DNA of 64,000 bases from Algihabitans albus (GCF_003572205.1 NZ_QXNY01000005.1:434001-498000); one strand, 5' to 3'. Shown: positions 34,553-44,014, counted from the first letter of the stretch. Translations and numbers: made by a program. Notes: a model not told the origin generated them from the sequence alone.

Positions 34553-35074
34553 ATGCCACGCGCGAAGGCCGCGCTCGCCGAACAGTCGGCGATCACCCCC
34601 AACTGGCGGGAAGGACCACTGCAGGGCCGCCCTGGATTTCTGATCCGCCGCCTGCACCAGATCCACACGGCGATCTTCGCCGAGGAGTGTGGTGAAGAGA
34701 AGATCACGCCCATCATGTATTCTGTGCTCTCCGCCCTGGCGCAGAGCGGTCCGGTCGATCAGACGACCCTCGCCAGCGCCGTGGCAATCGACAAGACCAA
34801 CATGGCCGACATCCTGGAGCGCCTACGCAAGCGCGGCCTGATCCGGCGGCGCGTCGCGCCGAAGGACCGCCGGGTGCGCCTGGCCACGCTGACCGAGGAG
34901 GCCAAGTCTATGCTCGACCGCATCGACGACAAGGCCGAGCGTGCGCATCTGCGCACCGTGGAAAACCTGAGTCCGCGCGAGCAGGCGCTTTTCATCCACT
35001 ACATGATGCGCGTCGTGACGGCCAAGGGAGCTGCCGGTGACGCGCCCGCGTCCGACGACAGGGCCGAGGGCTGA
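34553..35074 (+). CDS. MarR-family transcriptional regulator
   Basis: A 173-residue winged-helix regulator. The recognition region is QTTLASAVAIDKTNMADILE, followed by LRKRGLIRRRVAPKDRRVRL, the classic MarR wing. MarR proteins usually repress a nearby operon until a ligand binds. It lies 51 nt after the molybdenum hydroxylase operon and may control it. ATG 34553 has AGGAAACGCC before it; an upstream ATG (34514) is possible. Confidence 0.87.
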   Translation: MPRAKAALAEQSAITPNWREGPLQGRPGFLIRRLHQIHTAIFAEECGEEKITPIMYSVLSALAQSGPVDQTTLASAVAIDKTNMADILERLRKRGLIRRRVAPKDRRVRLATLTEEAKSMLDRIDDKAERAHLRTVENLSPREQALFIHYMMRVVTAKGAAGDAPASDDRAEG

Positions 35075-35122
35075 CGTCCCCGAGGGCTGACGTCCTGGGG
35101 CGCATCGAACTAGGAGCCAGAC

Positions 35123-36262
35123 GTGACCTCTTCGCCTGCCACACTGCAGTCCCACACGCGGTTCGTCGCAGCCGTGCCGGCCTTGACCCGCATCGCGCCG
35201 CTGGTCGATCTGGTGCCCGGCCTGCCGCGGCGGACGCTGCTGCATGCGGGGCCGCCCTTCGCCGACCCTCTCGACCTGCCACCGCCGGTCTTCAACAGCG
35301 TTGCCGCCGCCTGCCGGCACGAGGGGTGGGCGGGATCGATGGACAGCGTGCGTTCGGCTCTGTCTGAAGGCTCCGTGCGGCTGGCGGCGGCGCAGGACCA
35401 CGGGGTCGTGACGCCGCTCACCTTTGTCGTCGGTCCGAGCATGTTCGCACTGGAGGTGGCCGATCGGGAGACGGAGCGCACGCGGGTGTCGCCGCTGAAC
35501 GATGGGCCGCTGCCGCACGCCTTGCGCCTGGGAACGGGGGCGGAGGAGGGGCTGGCGATTCTGCGCCGCCTGACCGACGGTATCGGCGCCGACCTGGCCG
35601 CGCATTTGCGGGGGCCAGTGCCGGTGCTGCCGGTGCTGGCGAAGGCGCTGCGCGAAGGCGACGAGCTGCACGGGCGGGTGAACGCGGCCCAGGCAGAGGT
35701 GCGCGGCTTTTTCGATGCGGAGCTGCCGGCACGCGCTGCCGTCTATCTGGCTCAGGCGAACCAATTCGTCCTCAACGTCATCATGGCGACCAGCGCAGTC
35801 ATGATGGCCGCCGGTAACGGCGTCGAAGGCAGCGAATTTGTCGTTGCGGCCGGCGGCAACGGGCGGGAGATGGGCTGGAAGCTGGCGAAGGCGCCCGACA
35901 CCTGGATCACCGCACCGGCCGCGCGCCCTGTGGGTGGCCGCCTGCCGGGCCACGAGGCCGCGCAGCCCTTGCCCGCCATCGGCGATAGCGCGGTCGTGGA
36001 CGCGGTCGGCTTCGGCGCCGCCTGCCTGCGCTTCGCTCCGGAGCTGGGGGAGACTCTGAAGCGGCATATCGACACGGACTTCTATTCGGAGGCAGCGCAT
36101 GCCCCCTTCGTCGGACCGCACCCGGCGCTTCCGGACGGTGTGCGGGTCGGCCTGGACCTGACGCGCCCGCGCAGCATCCTCGGCATCATGCTGGGCATGG
36201 TCGGAGAGCAGGGCACCGAAGGCCTGATCGGCCGTGGCGTCGCCCCCTGGCCCGCTTCCTAG
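35123..36262 (+). CDS. DUF1116 / AllG-like protein
   Basis: A 379-residue DUF1116 protein, the family of AllG (YlbE), a subunit of oxamate carbamoyltransferase in allantoin catabolism. Family landmarks are RRTLLHAGPPF, HGVVTPLTFVVGPSM, PLNDGPLPHALRLG and the late block FGAACLRFAPEL. AllF (FdrA) and AllH partners are not found in the window, so whether it acts alone is unknown. It follows the MarR gene on + and converges with the Rieske gene (4-nt tail overlap). Confidence 0.72.
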   Translation: MTSSPATLQSHTRFVAAVPALTRIAPLVDLVPGLPRRTLLHAGPPFADPLDLPPPVFNSVAAACRHEGWAGSMDSVRSALSEGSVRLAAAQDHGVVTPLTFVVGPSMFALEVADRETERTRVSPLNDGPLPHALRLGTGAEEGLAILRRLTDGIGADLAAHLRGPVPVLPVLAKALREGDELHGRVNAAQAEVRGFFDAELPARAAVYLAQANQFVLNVIMATSAVMMAAGNGVEGSEFVVAAGGNGREMGWKLAKAPDTWITAPAARPVGGRLPGHEAAQPLPAIGDSAVVDAVGFGAACLRFAPELGETLKRHIDTDFYSEAAHAPFVGPHPALPDGVRVGLDLTRPRSILGIMLGMVGEQGTEGLIGRGVAPWPAS

Positions 36263-36594
36263 TCCAACGGCGTCAGGGGATCGGGCAGCAGCACCATGCC
36301 ATCGGTCACGCGCACTTCATACTGCCGCAACGGCGGCAGCACCCAGCCGGACCCGCAGACGCCGTCGGCTACCCGGAAGCGCGCCTTGTGGCGCGGGCAG
36401 TGCAGCCAGCCCGCCGCATCGACCTGTCCCTCGGCGAGACGCGCGAGGGTGTGGGGGCAGAGGCCTTGCATGGCGAGGATCTCATCGCCGCGCCGGACCA
36501 AAAGCACGACCTCGTCGCCCAGGATCAGCTCGTGAAGCCCTTGCGATACCTCCGGCAGGGCCGCCGCTACCTGCCATCCGCTGACTGCGCTCAT
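36259..36594 (-). CDS. Rieske 2Fe-2S ferredoxin
   Basis: A 111-residue Rieske protein with cluster ligands in CPHTLARL and CPRHKARF, separated by about 17 residues. It is the small stand-alone ferredoxin type that feeds oxygenases or reductases. No terminal Rieske oxygenase subunit is nearby, so the partner is unknown. It is divergent from the phosphoribosyltransferase gene with only 26 nt between their starts. Confidence 0.88.
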   Translation of the reverse strand: MSAVSGWQVAAALPEVSQGLHELILGDEVVLLVRRGDEILAMQGLCPHTLARLAEGQVDAAGWLHCPRHKARFRVADGVCGSGWVLPPLRQYEVRVTDGMVLLPDPLTPLD

Positions 36595-36620
36595 TCCCTT
36601 GCGCTCCTCACCCGCATCCC

Positions 36621-37361
36621 ATGACCGCTATCGACCAGCCGCACGACGATTTCGTCAAGCCGACCACGGCCTTCTGGCAGGAGATCCTGCCGGCTGGCCA
36701 TCCGGCGGGCGACGCGGCACCGCCCTTCCGCTACGGCTATCCGGCGCGATTGCCGGACGGTCGCATTCTGGTGCTGCCGCTGCGCCGCCTGCCGGACGTA
36801 AGCCGCGCCGCCGCCTCCCTGATCGCCAATCAGGCGAGCTTCGCCGTCAACGACGCGCTGGCGGCTGTTATGGCCGAGCACGCGCGTGCACTTCAGGCGG
36901 AAGTGGTCATCGGTATGCCGACGCTGGGTTTGGTCTTTGCGCCAAAGGTCGCCAAGCTGCTCGGCCACCCCAACTACGTGCCGCTCGGCTATTCCCGGAA
37001 GTTCTGGTATCGCGAGGAGCTGTCGGAGCCGGTTCGCTCTATCACCACGCCGGAGGGTGGCAAGTCGGTCTTCATCGACCCCAACCTGCTCCCCCGCCTG
37101 GCAGGGCGCCGCGCCGTGGTCGTCGACGACGCCGTGTCCAGTGGCACGACGCTGCTGTCGGTGCTCAGCCTGCTCGGCCGTCTGGATTGCGAACTGGTTG
37201 GCGTCGTCGTCGCCATGCGCCAGAGCGTGGCCTGGCGAGAGCGGCTTGCCGCTCGCGATCAGGCGCTGCCGGCTCTGGTTCGCGGCGTCGTGGCCGGTCC
37301 GCTTTTCGAACGGGTCATCGACGGCTGGATGCCGATCCCGGGCACCCTGGACGAGGGCTGA
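36621..37361 (+). CDS. Phosphoribosyltransferase family protein
   Basis: A 246-residue type I phosphoribosyltransferase fold with the PRPP-binding loop AVVVDDAVSSGTTLLS (about residues 172-187) and an N-terminal flexible hood. It would transfer ribose-5-phosphate from PRPP to a nucleobase-like substrate; specificity cannot be told. The neighbouring molybdenum hydroxylase and amide-handling enzymes make a purine- or pyrimidine-like base plausible. It is tail-to-tail with the Liv ATPase gene, 5 nt apart. Confidence 0.8.
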   Translation: MTAIDQPHDDFVKPTTAFWQEILPAGHPAGDAAPPFRYGYPARLPDGRILVLPLRRLPDVSRAAASLIANQASFAVNDALAAVMAEHARALQAEVVIGMPTLGLVFAPKVAKLLGHPNYVPLGYSRKFWYREELSEPVRSITTPEGGKSVFIDPNLLPRLAGRRAVVVDDAVSSGTTLLSVLSLLGRLDCELVGVVVAMRQSVAWRERLAARDQALPALVRGVVAGPLFERVIDGWMPIPGTLDEG

Positions 37362-37366
37362 GCGGC

Positions 37367-38083
37367 TCACATGCCCATATAGGCTTCGCGGATCTTAGGG
37401 TCGCCGCCGAGTTTCTCTGTCGTCCCGGCCATGGAGACCTGCCCGGTTTCAATAACGAAGGCGTGGCGGGCGATCTCGAAGGCCGTCATCACATCCTGTT
37501 CGACCAAGAGGATCGTCAGGTCGGTGCGGTTGATCTCCAGCAGCGCCGCGCTCAAGCGCTCGACCAGGCGGGGCGCGAGGCCCAGGGACAGCTCGTCGAT
37601 CATTAGGAGTTCCGGCCGGGACATGATGCCCCGGCCGATCGCGCACATCTGCTGCTCGCCGCCGGACATGGTTGTGGCGTCCTGGCCTTGCCGCTCCTGG
37701 AGGATCGGGAAGAGATCATAGACGAAGCCCAGATCCTTCGCGATCTCCGCCTTGTCGCGGCGCAAGTAGGCGCCAAGCAGCAGGTTGTCCTGCACCGACA
37801 GTCCCTTGAACAGGCGCCGGCCCTCGGGAACATGGGCGACGCCGCGGCCCAGCACCTGGTCGGGATCGAGGCCGCCGATCTCAGCGCCCGCCAGCCTTAT
37901 GCTGCCGCCGCGTGGCGGCAGCAGACCGGAGATGGTACGCAGCAAGGTCGTCTTCCCGGCGCCGTTCGAGCCGACGATGCAGGCGATCTCGCCGCGCTGG
38001 ACGGCAATCGAGATGTCCCAGAGGACTTGGACGTCGCCATAGCCGGACTGCAGGCCCCGGATCTCGAGAAAGGGCTCAGGCAC
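37367..38083 (-). CDS. Branched-chain-type ABC transporter ATPase (LivF-like)
   Basis: A 238-residue ATPase with Walker A GSNGAGKTT, signature MSGGEQQM, Walker B LLMIDELSLGL and the LivF ending RHAFVIETG. It is last in a five-gene import operon. Its start overlaps the LivG-like stop by 8 nt. The Liv type serves amino acids, amides and urea-like substrates. Confidence 0.92.
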   Translation of the reverse strand: MPEPFLEIRGLQSGYGDVQVLWDISIAVQRGEIACIVGSNGAGKTTLLRTISGLLPPRGGSIRLAGAEIGGLDPDQVLGRGVAHVPEGRRLFKGLSVQDNLLLGAYLRRDKAEIAKDLGFVYDLFPILQERQGQDATTMSGGEQQMCAIGRGIMSRPELLMIDELSLGLAPRLVERLSAALLEINRTDLTILLVEQDVMTAFEIARHAFVIETGQVSMAGTTEKLGGDPKIREAYMGM

Positions 38084-38834
38084 TGGCTGTCTCCTGCTTG
38101 AAGCGAGCAGCGAACTTGGCGCCCAGGTAGGCTTCGATGACCCGTTCGTCCTCGACCACTGCGCGCGGCTCGCCCTCGGCGATCAACTCGCCGTGGTGCA
38201 GCACCAGAATGCGCTCCGATATGGAGAGGACCACCTTCATCAGGTGTTCGATGATAACGATGGTGATGCCCCGTGCGGCAATCTGCCGGATCAGGTCAAG
38301 CGCACCGTCGATCTCGGCAGAGTTGAGGCCTGCGTTGACCTCGTCGAGCAGCAGTACCTTCGGCCGCATCGCGAGGCTCTTGGCCAGCTCCAGCCGTTTG
38401 CGGTTGGGCAGGGTCAGGGAGGCAGCGGGTGTATCGGCCAGGTGGTCAAGTCCGACAAAAGCCAGCTCGCGCTGCGCCTCCGCCAATGCCTCTGCCATGG
38501 TGTCGGGCGCGCCGCCGAACAGGGCGCCGGCCGCGACGTTCTCCAACACCGTCATTTGCGGGAAGGGCTGGACGATCTGGAAGGTGCGGGCCAGGCCGCG
38601 GCGCGCCGCCTGGTAAGGTTTCTGGCGGGTCACGTCCTGGCCGGCGAAGACCACCTTCCCGGCGGTGAGGGGGTGCACGCCGGTGATCAAGTTGACCAGC
38701 GTTGTCTTCCCGGCGCCGTTGGGGCCGATGAGCCCGACGATCTCGCCTTCGCTGAGATCGAACGATACGTTGCTGACGGCGCGGATGCCTCCGAAGGCCT
38801 TGCTGACACGCTCCAGACGCAGGATCGCGCTCAT
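38076..38834 (-). CDS. Branched-chain-type ABC transporter ATPase (LivG-like)
   Basis: A 252-residue ATPase with Walker A GPNGAGKTT, the linker ITGVHPLTAGKVVFAG, the signature region SLTLPNRKRLELAKSLA (an L-T-L-P variant of the LSGGQ motif, as is usual in this subfamily) and Walker B VLLLDEVNAGLN. It overlaps the upstream permease by 4 nt and the downstream LivF gene by 8 nt. Confidence 0.92.
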   Translation of the reverse strand: MSAILRLERVSKAFGGIRAVSNVSFDLSEGEIVGLIGPNGAGKTTLVNLITGVHPLTAGKVVFAGQDVTRQKPYQAARRGLARTFQIVQPFPQMTVLENVAAGALFGGAPDTMAEALAEAQRELAFVGLDHLADTPAASLTLPNRKRLELAKSLAMRPKVLLLDEVNAGLNSAEIDGALDLIRQIAARGITIVIIEHLMKVVLSISERILVLHHGELIAEGEPRAVVEDERVIEAYLGAKFAARFKQETASA

Positions 38835-39811
38835 TCGGCGGCCTCCGGGCTCTTCTGCTTGGCTTCGCGCAGCTCAAGGGCGCGGCGCAGCAGACGCCGG
38901 TAGTCGAGGCGCAGGATGCCGCCCGGCAGGAAGAAGATCAGGAAAACGATGATCCCCCCGAGGATCGCACGGTTCCACTCTAGGAAGTTCGCCCAGAAGA
39001 ATTCCTCGAGCAGGACGAAGACGCCGGCGCCCACGACCGGTCCGAAGACGGTTCCGGCGCCGCCGAGCAGAGCCATCACCGGCACCTTGACTGTCAGCAG
39101 GATCGAGAAGCTGTCGGTCGGGTCGATATAGCCGACCCAGGAGGCGTAGACCGCGCCGACCGTGCCGCAGAACAGGGCGGAAAGCGCATAGGCGGCGATC
39201 TTGAAGCGGGTCGTGTCGACGCCGACCATGTCGGCCGCGTCCTCGTTCTGGTTGATGCAGCGCAGGCCGAAGCCCAATCGCCCGCGGTCGACCAGGACGG
39301 TGGCGGCAAAGGCGGCCAACATGATTGCCAGCATGACGTAGAGCACTTTGGCTGCCACCCAGTCCGGCGATCCCTGGAGCAGAGGTACGTTGAGACCGTC
39401 GCCGCCGCCGGTCACGCTGCCCCAGGAGGAGACGATCAGGCGGACGACCTCGACCACCGCGATCGAGCCAATCGCGAAGTAGTGGCCCTTGAGCCGCAGG
39501 ATGATGGTGCCGAGGGCGGCCGCGAAGAGCGCAACGCCGAAAGTTGCCAGCGTCCAGGCCAACACCAGCGGGACGCCGTTGCGCTGGGCGAGCGCCCCGA
39601 CATAGCAGCCGATGCCGAAAAAGGCGGCGGTGGAAAAGGAGGGGTAGCCGGTGAACCCACCGATTAAGTTCCACGACAGCGCCATGGCGCTGAACATCGC
39701 GATGGTGATGGCCACACGCACCGTGTAGTTGTCGGCGACCCAGGGCGTGGCGGCCAACAGGCCGATCCAGGCAGCCAGCCCGGTTAAGGCAAGCGCGCGG
39801 CGCGGCATCAC
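38831..39811 (-). CDS. Branched-chain-type ABC transporter permease (LivM-like)
   Basis: A 326-residue permease with 8-10 hydrophobic segments. The conserved cytoplasmic loop GRLGFGLRCINQNEDAADMV (EAA-like region) is where it contacts the ATPases. It overlaps livH-like and livG-like genes by 4 nt each, showing translational coupling. Confidence 0.92.
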   Translation of the reverse strand: MMPRRALALTGLAAWIGLLAATPWVADNYTVRVAITIAMFSAMALSWNLIGGFTGYPSFSTAAFFGIGCYVGALAQRNGVPLVLAWTLATFGVALFAAALGTIILRLKGHYFAIGSIAVVEVVRLIVSSWGSVTGGGDGLNVPLLQGSPDWVAAKVLYVMLAIMLAAFAATVLVDRGRLGFGLRCINQNEDAADMVGVDTTRFKIAAYALSALFCGTVGAVYASWVGYIDPTDSFSILLTVKVPVMALLGGAGTVFGPVVGAGVFVLLEEFFWANFLEWNRAILGGIIVFLIFFLPGGILRLDYRRLLRRALELREAKQKSPEAAE

Positions 39812-40668
39812 TCGTAACCCTTGACGCCGACCAGGCCGGTCGGTCGCACGACCAGCAGGATCAGCATCAGCAGGAAGCCCACGGTGATGGCGTGCTGCGG
39901 GCCGAGATAGAAGCCGGCGAAGCTCTCGATCACGCCAAGTGCGAGGCCTCCGACCAGCGCACCGGGTACGCTGCCCAGGCCACCGATGACACAGATCACG
40001 AAGGCCTTGCCAAGGAAGACGCCGGTCAAGTTGGTGGTGACCGGGAAGACCATGGCGAAGACGGCGCCGGCCGCTCCCGCCATAAGCGCACCGATACCGA
40101 AGGTAATGGCGTAGATACGGTTAACTCGGATGCCCATCAGCGCTGCGGCCTGGCGATCCATGCGCACGGCAACGATCGCCCGCCCGATGGTCGAGCCGCG
40201 CATCACGAGGTAGAGCACGCCGGTCAGCAACAGCGCCAGTCCCATGCCCAGCAGACGGTCGACGGGCATTACGATGCCCGCCAAGTCGATGCTCCCCAGG
40301 TCCAAGGTGACGCGTCGCGGCGTCGCCGTGAAGTAGACGGTCATCAGGTTGTAGAGGATCATGTCCAACCCGAAGGTCAGTGTCAGTGTCGTCAGCACCG
40401 GCGCCGTCACCACCTTGTTGATGAAGAGGTACTGCAGCGCGAAGCCGAGGATGTAGAGCAGCAGCGCGACGGCCGGCAGCACAAGGATCGGGTTGAGGCC
40501 CAGGTAGAACCAGGCGAAGAAAGTCAGGTAGCCGCCCAGAATGATGAAGGAGCCGTGGAGCATGTTGATCACGTTCAACACGCCCCACACCAGCGAGAAG
40601 CCAACGGCGATGCAGGCATAGAGCGCGCCTAGAACGATGCCGTTGACGAAGATCTGCAGGATGTCCAA
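39808..40668 (-). CDS. Branched-chain-type ABC transporter permease (LivH-like)
   Basis: A 286-residue permease with the family opening FVNGIVLGALYACIAVGFSL and the conserved cytoplasmic loop STIGRAIVAVRMDRQAAALM. It forms the channel with the LivM-like protein. The gap of 124 nt to the binding-protein gene upstream holds no gene. Confidence 0.92.
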   Translation of the reverse strand: MDILQIFVNGIVLGALYACIAVGFSLVWGVLNVINMLHGSFIILGGYLTFFAWFYLGLNPILVLPAVALLLYILGFALQYLFINKVVTAPVLTTLTLTFGLDMILYNLMTVYFTATPRRVTLDLGSIDLAGIVMPVDRLLGMGLALLLTGVLYLVMRGSTIGRAIVAVRMDRQAAALMGIRVNRIYAITFGIGALMAGAAGAVFAMVFPVTTNLTGVFLGKAFVICVIGGLGSVPGALVGGLALGVIESFAGFYLGPQHAITVGFLLMLILLVVRPTGLVGVKGYE

Positions 40669-40792
40669 GCCCGGTCTCCACTGTAGCCGCTGGTGTAGCC
40701 GCTGGCGGGATTGAGATGGTGAGCGCGGGGCGGCGCCTCGGGGTCGTGCGGATTGGGCGCCGCCCGCTTCGGTGAAGCAGTGGAATGACCGT

Positions 40793-42013
40793 CTACTCGA
40801 CGAGCTTCATCTCGGCGCCGGCGATGGCCGCCGGGTAGAGAACTTTGATCTCCTCGTCCTGCACCTGGATGATCGGCATCTCGCGGCCTTGGTTCATGCC
40901 GTTCTCGCCGAAGTCGATCGACCCGTAGAAGGTCAGGACCTCTGTCTCAGCCAGGGCGTCGCGCACCGCCTGATTGTCCGTTGAGCCCGCCTGCTGGACG
41001 GCATGCACCAGCACATCGGCCGCGGCGGCGCAGGAGCCGTGCACGTAGTCGGGATCGATTTCGAAGGTTTCGACGAAGTCCGCGTAAAAGGCCGCCGTGC
41101 TACTCCAGGGGCCGATCGCGCCAGTGTAGGCAGTAGCGTGGTGCCACCAAGTCGAACTGGTGACGCCCTCGGCCAAGGCGCCCAGACCCTCCGTGAACTC
41201 GCGGTAGGCTGGCCCGGTGACCATCGTGACGATCGGGGCGGTGACGCCCAGATCCTCCATTTGCTTACGGCCCAAGATCAGGTCCTGCGTGTAGCCGGTC
41301 ATGTAGACCCAGTCCGGCTCGGCCGCCTTGATTGCCGACACGGCGGCCGAGTGATCCATCGTGCCGACCGAGTAGAGTTGATCGTAAACCACCTCCAGGC
41401 CCGCGGCCGAGGCCGAGTTGGCCAGCGCCGTCGCCATGGCCTTGGGAAAGACGTCGTCGCGACCATAAACGGCGACCTTCTCCAACTCCGGCATCTGCTC
41501 CTTGAAGTAGACCGTCATCGACTCGGTCATGCCGGTGTTGGGGGCTAGGGTGCCGAAGAGGTATTGGAACCCCTGGTCGTAGACCGAGACCGAGGAGGCG
41601 ACGCAAGCCAGCAACGGCACCTGGTATCGCTCGGCCACGGCGGCCACGATCTTGGTATGTCCGGATCCGAACGGCGCCATCAGCACGTCCACCTCGTCGT
41701 CGGTGATCAGCTTTTCGGCTAGCTGGCCGGCGCGCTTGCCGTCAGTCTGATAGTCGTACTGGACGAACTCGACCTGCATTGTCGTTCCGCCGACCTCGAT
41801 GCCGCCGGCGTCATTAACCTTGTCGAGCCAGAGCTGCCAGACGGCTTCCTGCTTCTTGCCCTCGTCGGCCAATCCGCCGGTCAGCGCGAGCGGCGCGCCG
41901 ATACGCAGGACATCGTCGGCTGCCGCGGCCGAGCCGGGCGCGCCAGCGGCGACCAGCGCTACGGTCGATAGGCCGACGGCATTGGCAGTGTATTTCCAGG
42001 ATTTCCCAAGCAT
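40793..42013 (-). CDS. ABC transporter periplasmic binding protein (LivK/amide type)
   Basis: A 406-residue exported binding protein. A signal peptide of about 30 residues (ANAVGLSTVALVAAGAPGSA) is followed by the type I fold start LRIGAPLALTGGLADEG and FVQYDYQTDGKRAGQLAEKL. The lobes resemble amide/urea/branched-chain binding proteins; the exact ligand is unknown. ATG 42013 has AAGGGTGG upstream; the frame is open to 42127 without signal-like sequence. It leads the Liv operon. Confidence 0.88.
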   Translation of the reverse strand: MLGKSWKYTANAVGLSTVALVAAGAPGSAAAADDVLRIGAPLALTGGLADEGKKQEAVWQLWLDKVNDAGGIEVGGTTMQVEFVQYDYQTDGKRAGQLAEKLITDDEVDVLMAPFGSGHTKIVAAVAERYQVPLLACVASSVSVYDQGFQYLFGTLAPNTGMTESMTVYFKEQMPELEKVAVYGRDDVFPKAMATALANSASAAGLEVVYDQLYSVGTMDHSAAVSAIKAAEPDWVYMTGYTQDLILGRKQMEDLGVTAPIVTMVTGPAYREFTEGLGALAEGVTSSTWWHHATAYTGAIGPWSSTAAFYADFVETFEIDPDYVHGSCAAAADVLVHAVQQAGSTDNQAVRDALAETEVLTFYGSIDFGENGMNQGREMPIIQVQDEEIKVLYPAAIAGAEMKLVE

Positions 42014-42224
42014 GTGCGCCACCCTTGCTACTGTTGTGCTTTTCTCAGCGGCGCAGCGTCTCTGCGGACCCTCGCAGCCGCCGCGCCACTTTCTTTTGCA
42101 AGCGGCGTGCCAAGGGCGTAACTCCAACAGATGTATATACTACTAATCAGTTGGCTGAAGCATGACAACGAAAGTGTGCTTGTAAAGCAGGCAGAAAATC
42201 GAAGGACTGTATAAAAAATAGACG

Positions 42225-43415
42225 CTAGACAACGGAGCGGGGCGCCATCACGTAGTCCTCCAGTCGCACCGCAATCTCCATCAGTGCTAGGTCGGAACCG
42301 GCGGGACCGAGGAGCGACAGGCCCACTGGGGCACCGTCGGCGAGCGACATCGGCATCGTCACCTGAGGCAGCCCGCCGAGCCCGGCGGGACACAGCATCT
42401 GCAGGACCGCAGCGCGATAGGCGTTCATCTTCGTCTCGTCGGCCGTCTTCAACGGCGCCGGTGCGGCGCAGGTCGGCAGGACGGCCACGCCGTCGTCGCC
42501 CAGCAGATCGGCCAGGCGCGCCCGCGCCTTATCCCGGTGCCGTCGGGCGGTGGCGAGCTCTTCCGCAGCGATTCCGCCCGCCATCCGGAAGCGATCCGCG
42601 ATGCCGGGCCCGAAGTTCGGGGCATTGGCGCGCACCCAGGCGCCGTGGCATTGCCAGGCCTCGCCGGCCTGTACGATGCGGAAGGTCTCGCGCCAATCGG
42701 TCAGCGGTTCTTCCGCCAATCGGACGCTCGCCGCCGGCCCCAGTAGCTCCTGGAGACGCCGGGTGGCCGGACTCAGCGCCTCCCGGGTCGCCGGCTCGGC
42801 GAGCTCCCAAACATCCTGGGCAAGCAAGAGGCGCGAGCGTGCGATCGGAGGCTGTGAGCCGAGATCGAAAGCATCTGCTACCCTACGCAGCATATGCGCC
42901 GTCCGTCCGAACCAGCCGACCACGTCGAAGCTCGGCGCGAGCGGCACCATGCCGTCGCGCGGGATGCGGCCATGGGTCGTACGGATGCCGTAGAGGCCAC
43001 AGAAGGACGCGGGGGTGCGCACCGAGCCGCCCGTGTCCGTGCCCAGCGCGAAGTCGACCAGACCCGCCGCGGTGGCCGCGGCCGAACCGGAAGAGGAGCC
43101 GCCAGGCGCCCGCTCCGGTGCCGCCGGGTTCACCGGCGTACCGTAATGCGCGTTGAGACCCATCAGGCTGTAGGCCAACTCGTCCGTATGGGTCTTGCCG
43201 AGCAGCCGCGTTCCCGCGCCGAGGCAGGCGGCGACGGCCGGAGCGTGGGAAGCGGCCGCATCGTGGGTCGAGGCCCAGGTCGGGTTCCCGGCGCCCGTCG
43301 CGTATCCGGCGACGTCGAAGAGGTCTTTTGCGGCAAAGGTGAGGTCGGCCAGCGGTCCCGAAGGGGCTCCCTGCACCTCGAAAGTTGTGACAAAGGCGTC
43401 GACCCTGTCCTGCAT
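42225..43415 (-). CDS. Amidase signature enzyme (AtzE-like)
   Basis: A 396-residue amidase-signature hydrolase with the Ser-cisSer-Lys triad visible: Lys30 (TFAAKDLFDVAG), Ser107 in PGGSSSGS and the nucleophile Ser131 in GTDTGGSVRTPAS. The gene directly follows an AtzH/HpxZ-like gene (65 nt), the arrangement known for AtzE, which deaminates 1-carboxybiuret. AtzE needs the small partner AtzG, and no AtzG-like frame is seen. Other amides are possible substrates. AGGAG lies 7 nt before ATG 43415. Confidence 0.82.
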   Translation of the reverse strand: MQDRVDAFVTTFEVQGAPSGPLADLTFAAKDLFDVAGYATGAGNPTWASTHDAAASHAPAVAACLGAGTRLLGKTHTDELAYSLMGLNAHYGTPVNPAAPERAPGGSSSGSAAATAAGLVDFALGTDTGGSVRTPASFCGLYGIRTTHGRIPRDGMVPLAPSFDVVGWFGRTAHMLRRVADAFDLGSQPPIARSRLLLAQDVWELAEPATREALSPATRRLQELLGPAASVRLAEEPLTDWRETFRIVQAGEAWQCHGAWVRANAPNFGPGIADRFRMAGGIAAEELATARRHRDKARARLADLLGDDGVAVLPTCAAPAPLKTADETKMNAYRAAVLQMLCPAGLGGLPQVTMPMSLADGAPVGLSLLGPAGSDLALMEIAVRLEDYVMAPRSVV

Positions 43416-43480
43416 GTTCGTCTCCTGAAAGTGCTGGCGGTGTGCGAAGAGGGCGCGCAAGCGGTTCATCCGCTCGGTTC

Positions 43481-43864
43481 TCAGTCGGTGGTCATCGGCG
43501 CGCTGACATGGGCGGCGACGATGCGCCAGCCTTCGGGCATGCGTACCCACGCCTGGCTGACGCGGCCGAGCGCGCCGGACGCGTGGCGGCGGTACTCTGC
43601 GTTCGCCGTGCCGAAGTCGCGGCCGAAGGTGGTGACGATTGTGCGCAGGAGGCTGCGGCTCAGATCCCCTGTCGCACGCGCCGAGCGGAAGGCCCGGATC
43701 GCTGCGATTCCGTATAGCTGCTCGGCGACGCCGTAGCGCAGAACGAACTCGCTCTCCCAGAAGAAACCGTTGAGGGTCTCGACAGCGTTGCTGACCAGCG
43801 CCCGCTCGTAGGTCTCGAAGGCGGCGGTCAGCTCGGCCAGCGTCTCCGAATCGTTGATCTGCAA
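43481..43864 (-). CDS. AtzH/HpxZ-like DUF3225 protein (NTF2 fold)
   Basis: A 127-residue NTF2-fold protein of the DUF3225 family (oxalurate-pathway HpxZ, cyanuric-acid-pathway AtzH). Family blocks are FETYERALVSN, LRYGVAEQLYG, RTIVTTFGRDF and VRMPEGWRIVAAHVS. With the TTG start at 43864 (GGGAGAAAGG upstream), Tyr19 and Arg43 stand 24 residues apart, exactly as the catalytic Tyr22 and Arg46 reported for AtzH. AtzH converts 1,3-dicarboxyurea to allophanate. Here it lies between allophanate hydrolase and an amidase gene. Confidence 0.86.
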   Translation of the reverse strand: MQINDSETLAELTAAFETYERALVSNAVETLNGFFWESEFVLRYGVAEQLYGIAAIRAFRSARATGDLSRSLLRTIVTTFGRDFGTANAEYRRHASGALGRVSQAWVRMPEGWRIVAAHVSAPMTTD

Positions 43865-44014
43865 TGCCTTTCTCCCTGCTGAGTGTCTTTGTCTCAGCAA
43901 GCGCCGTGCCAACGTCGCGAATTCAATTAAGATCTTGATAAATCAAATATTTTTCCTGATCGGCGGTACTGCCGTTAGGTCTTTTAGTAGTAACCCAAAC
44001 CAATTGCCTAAACT

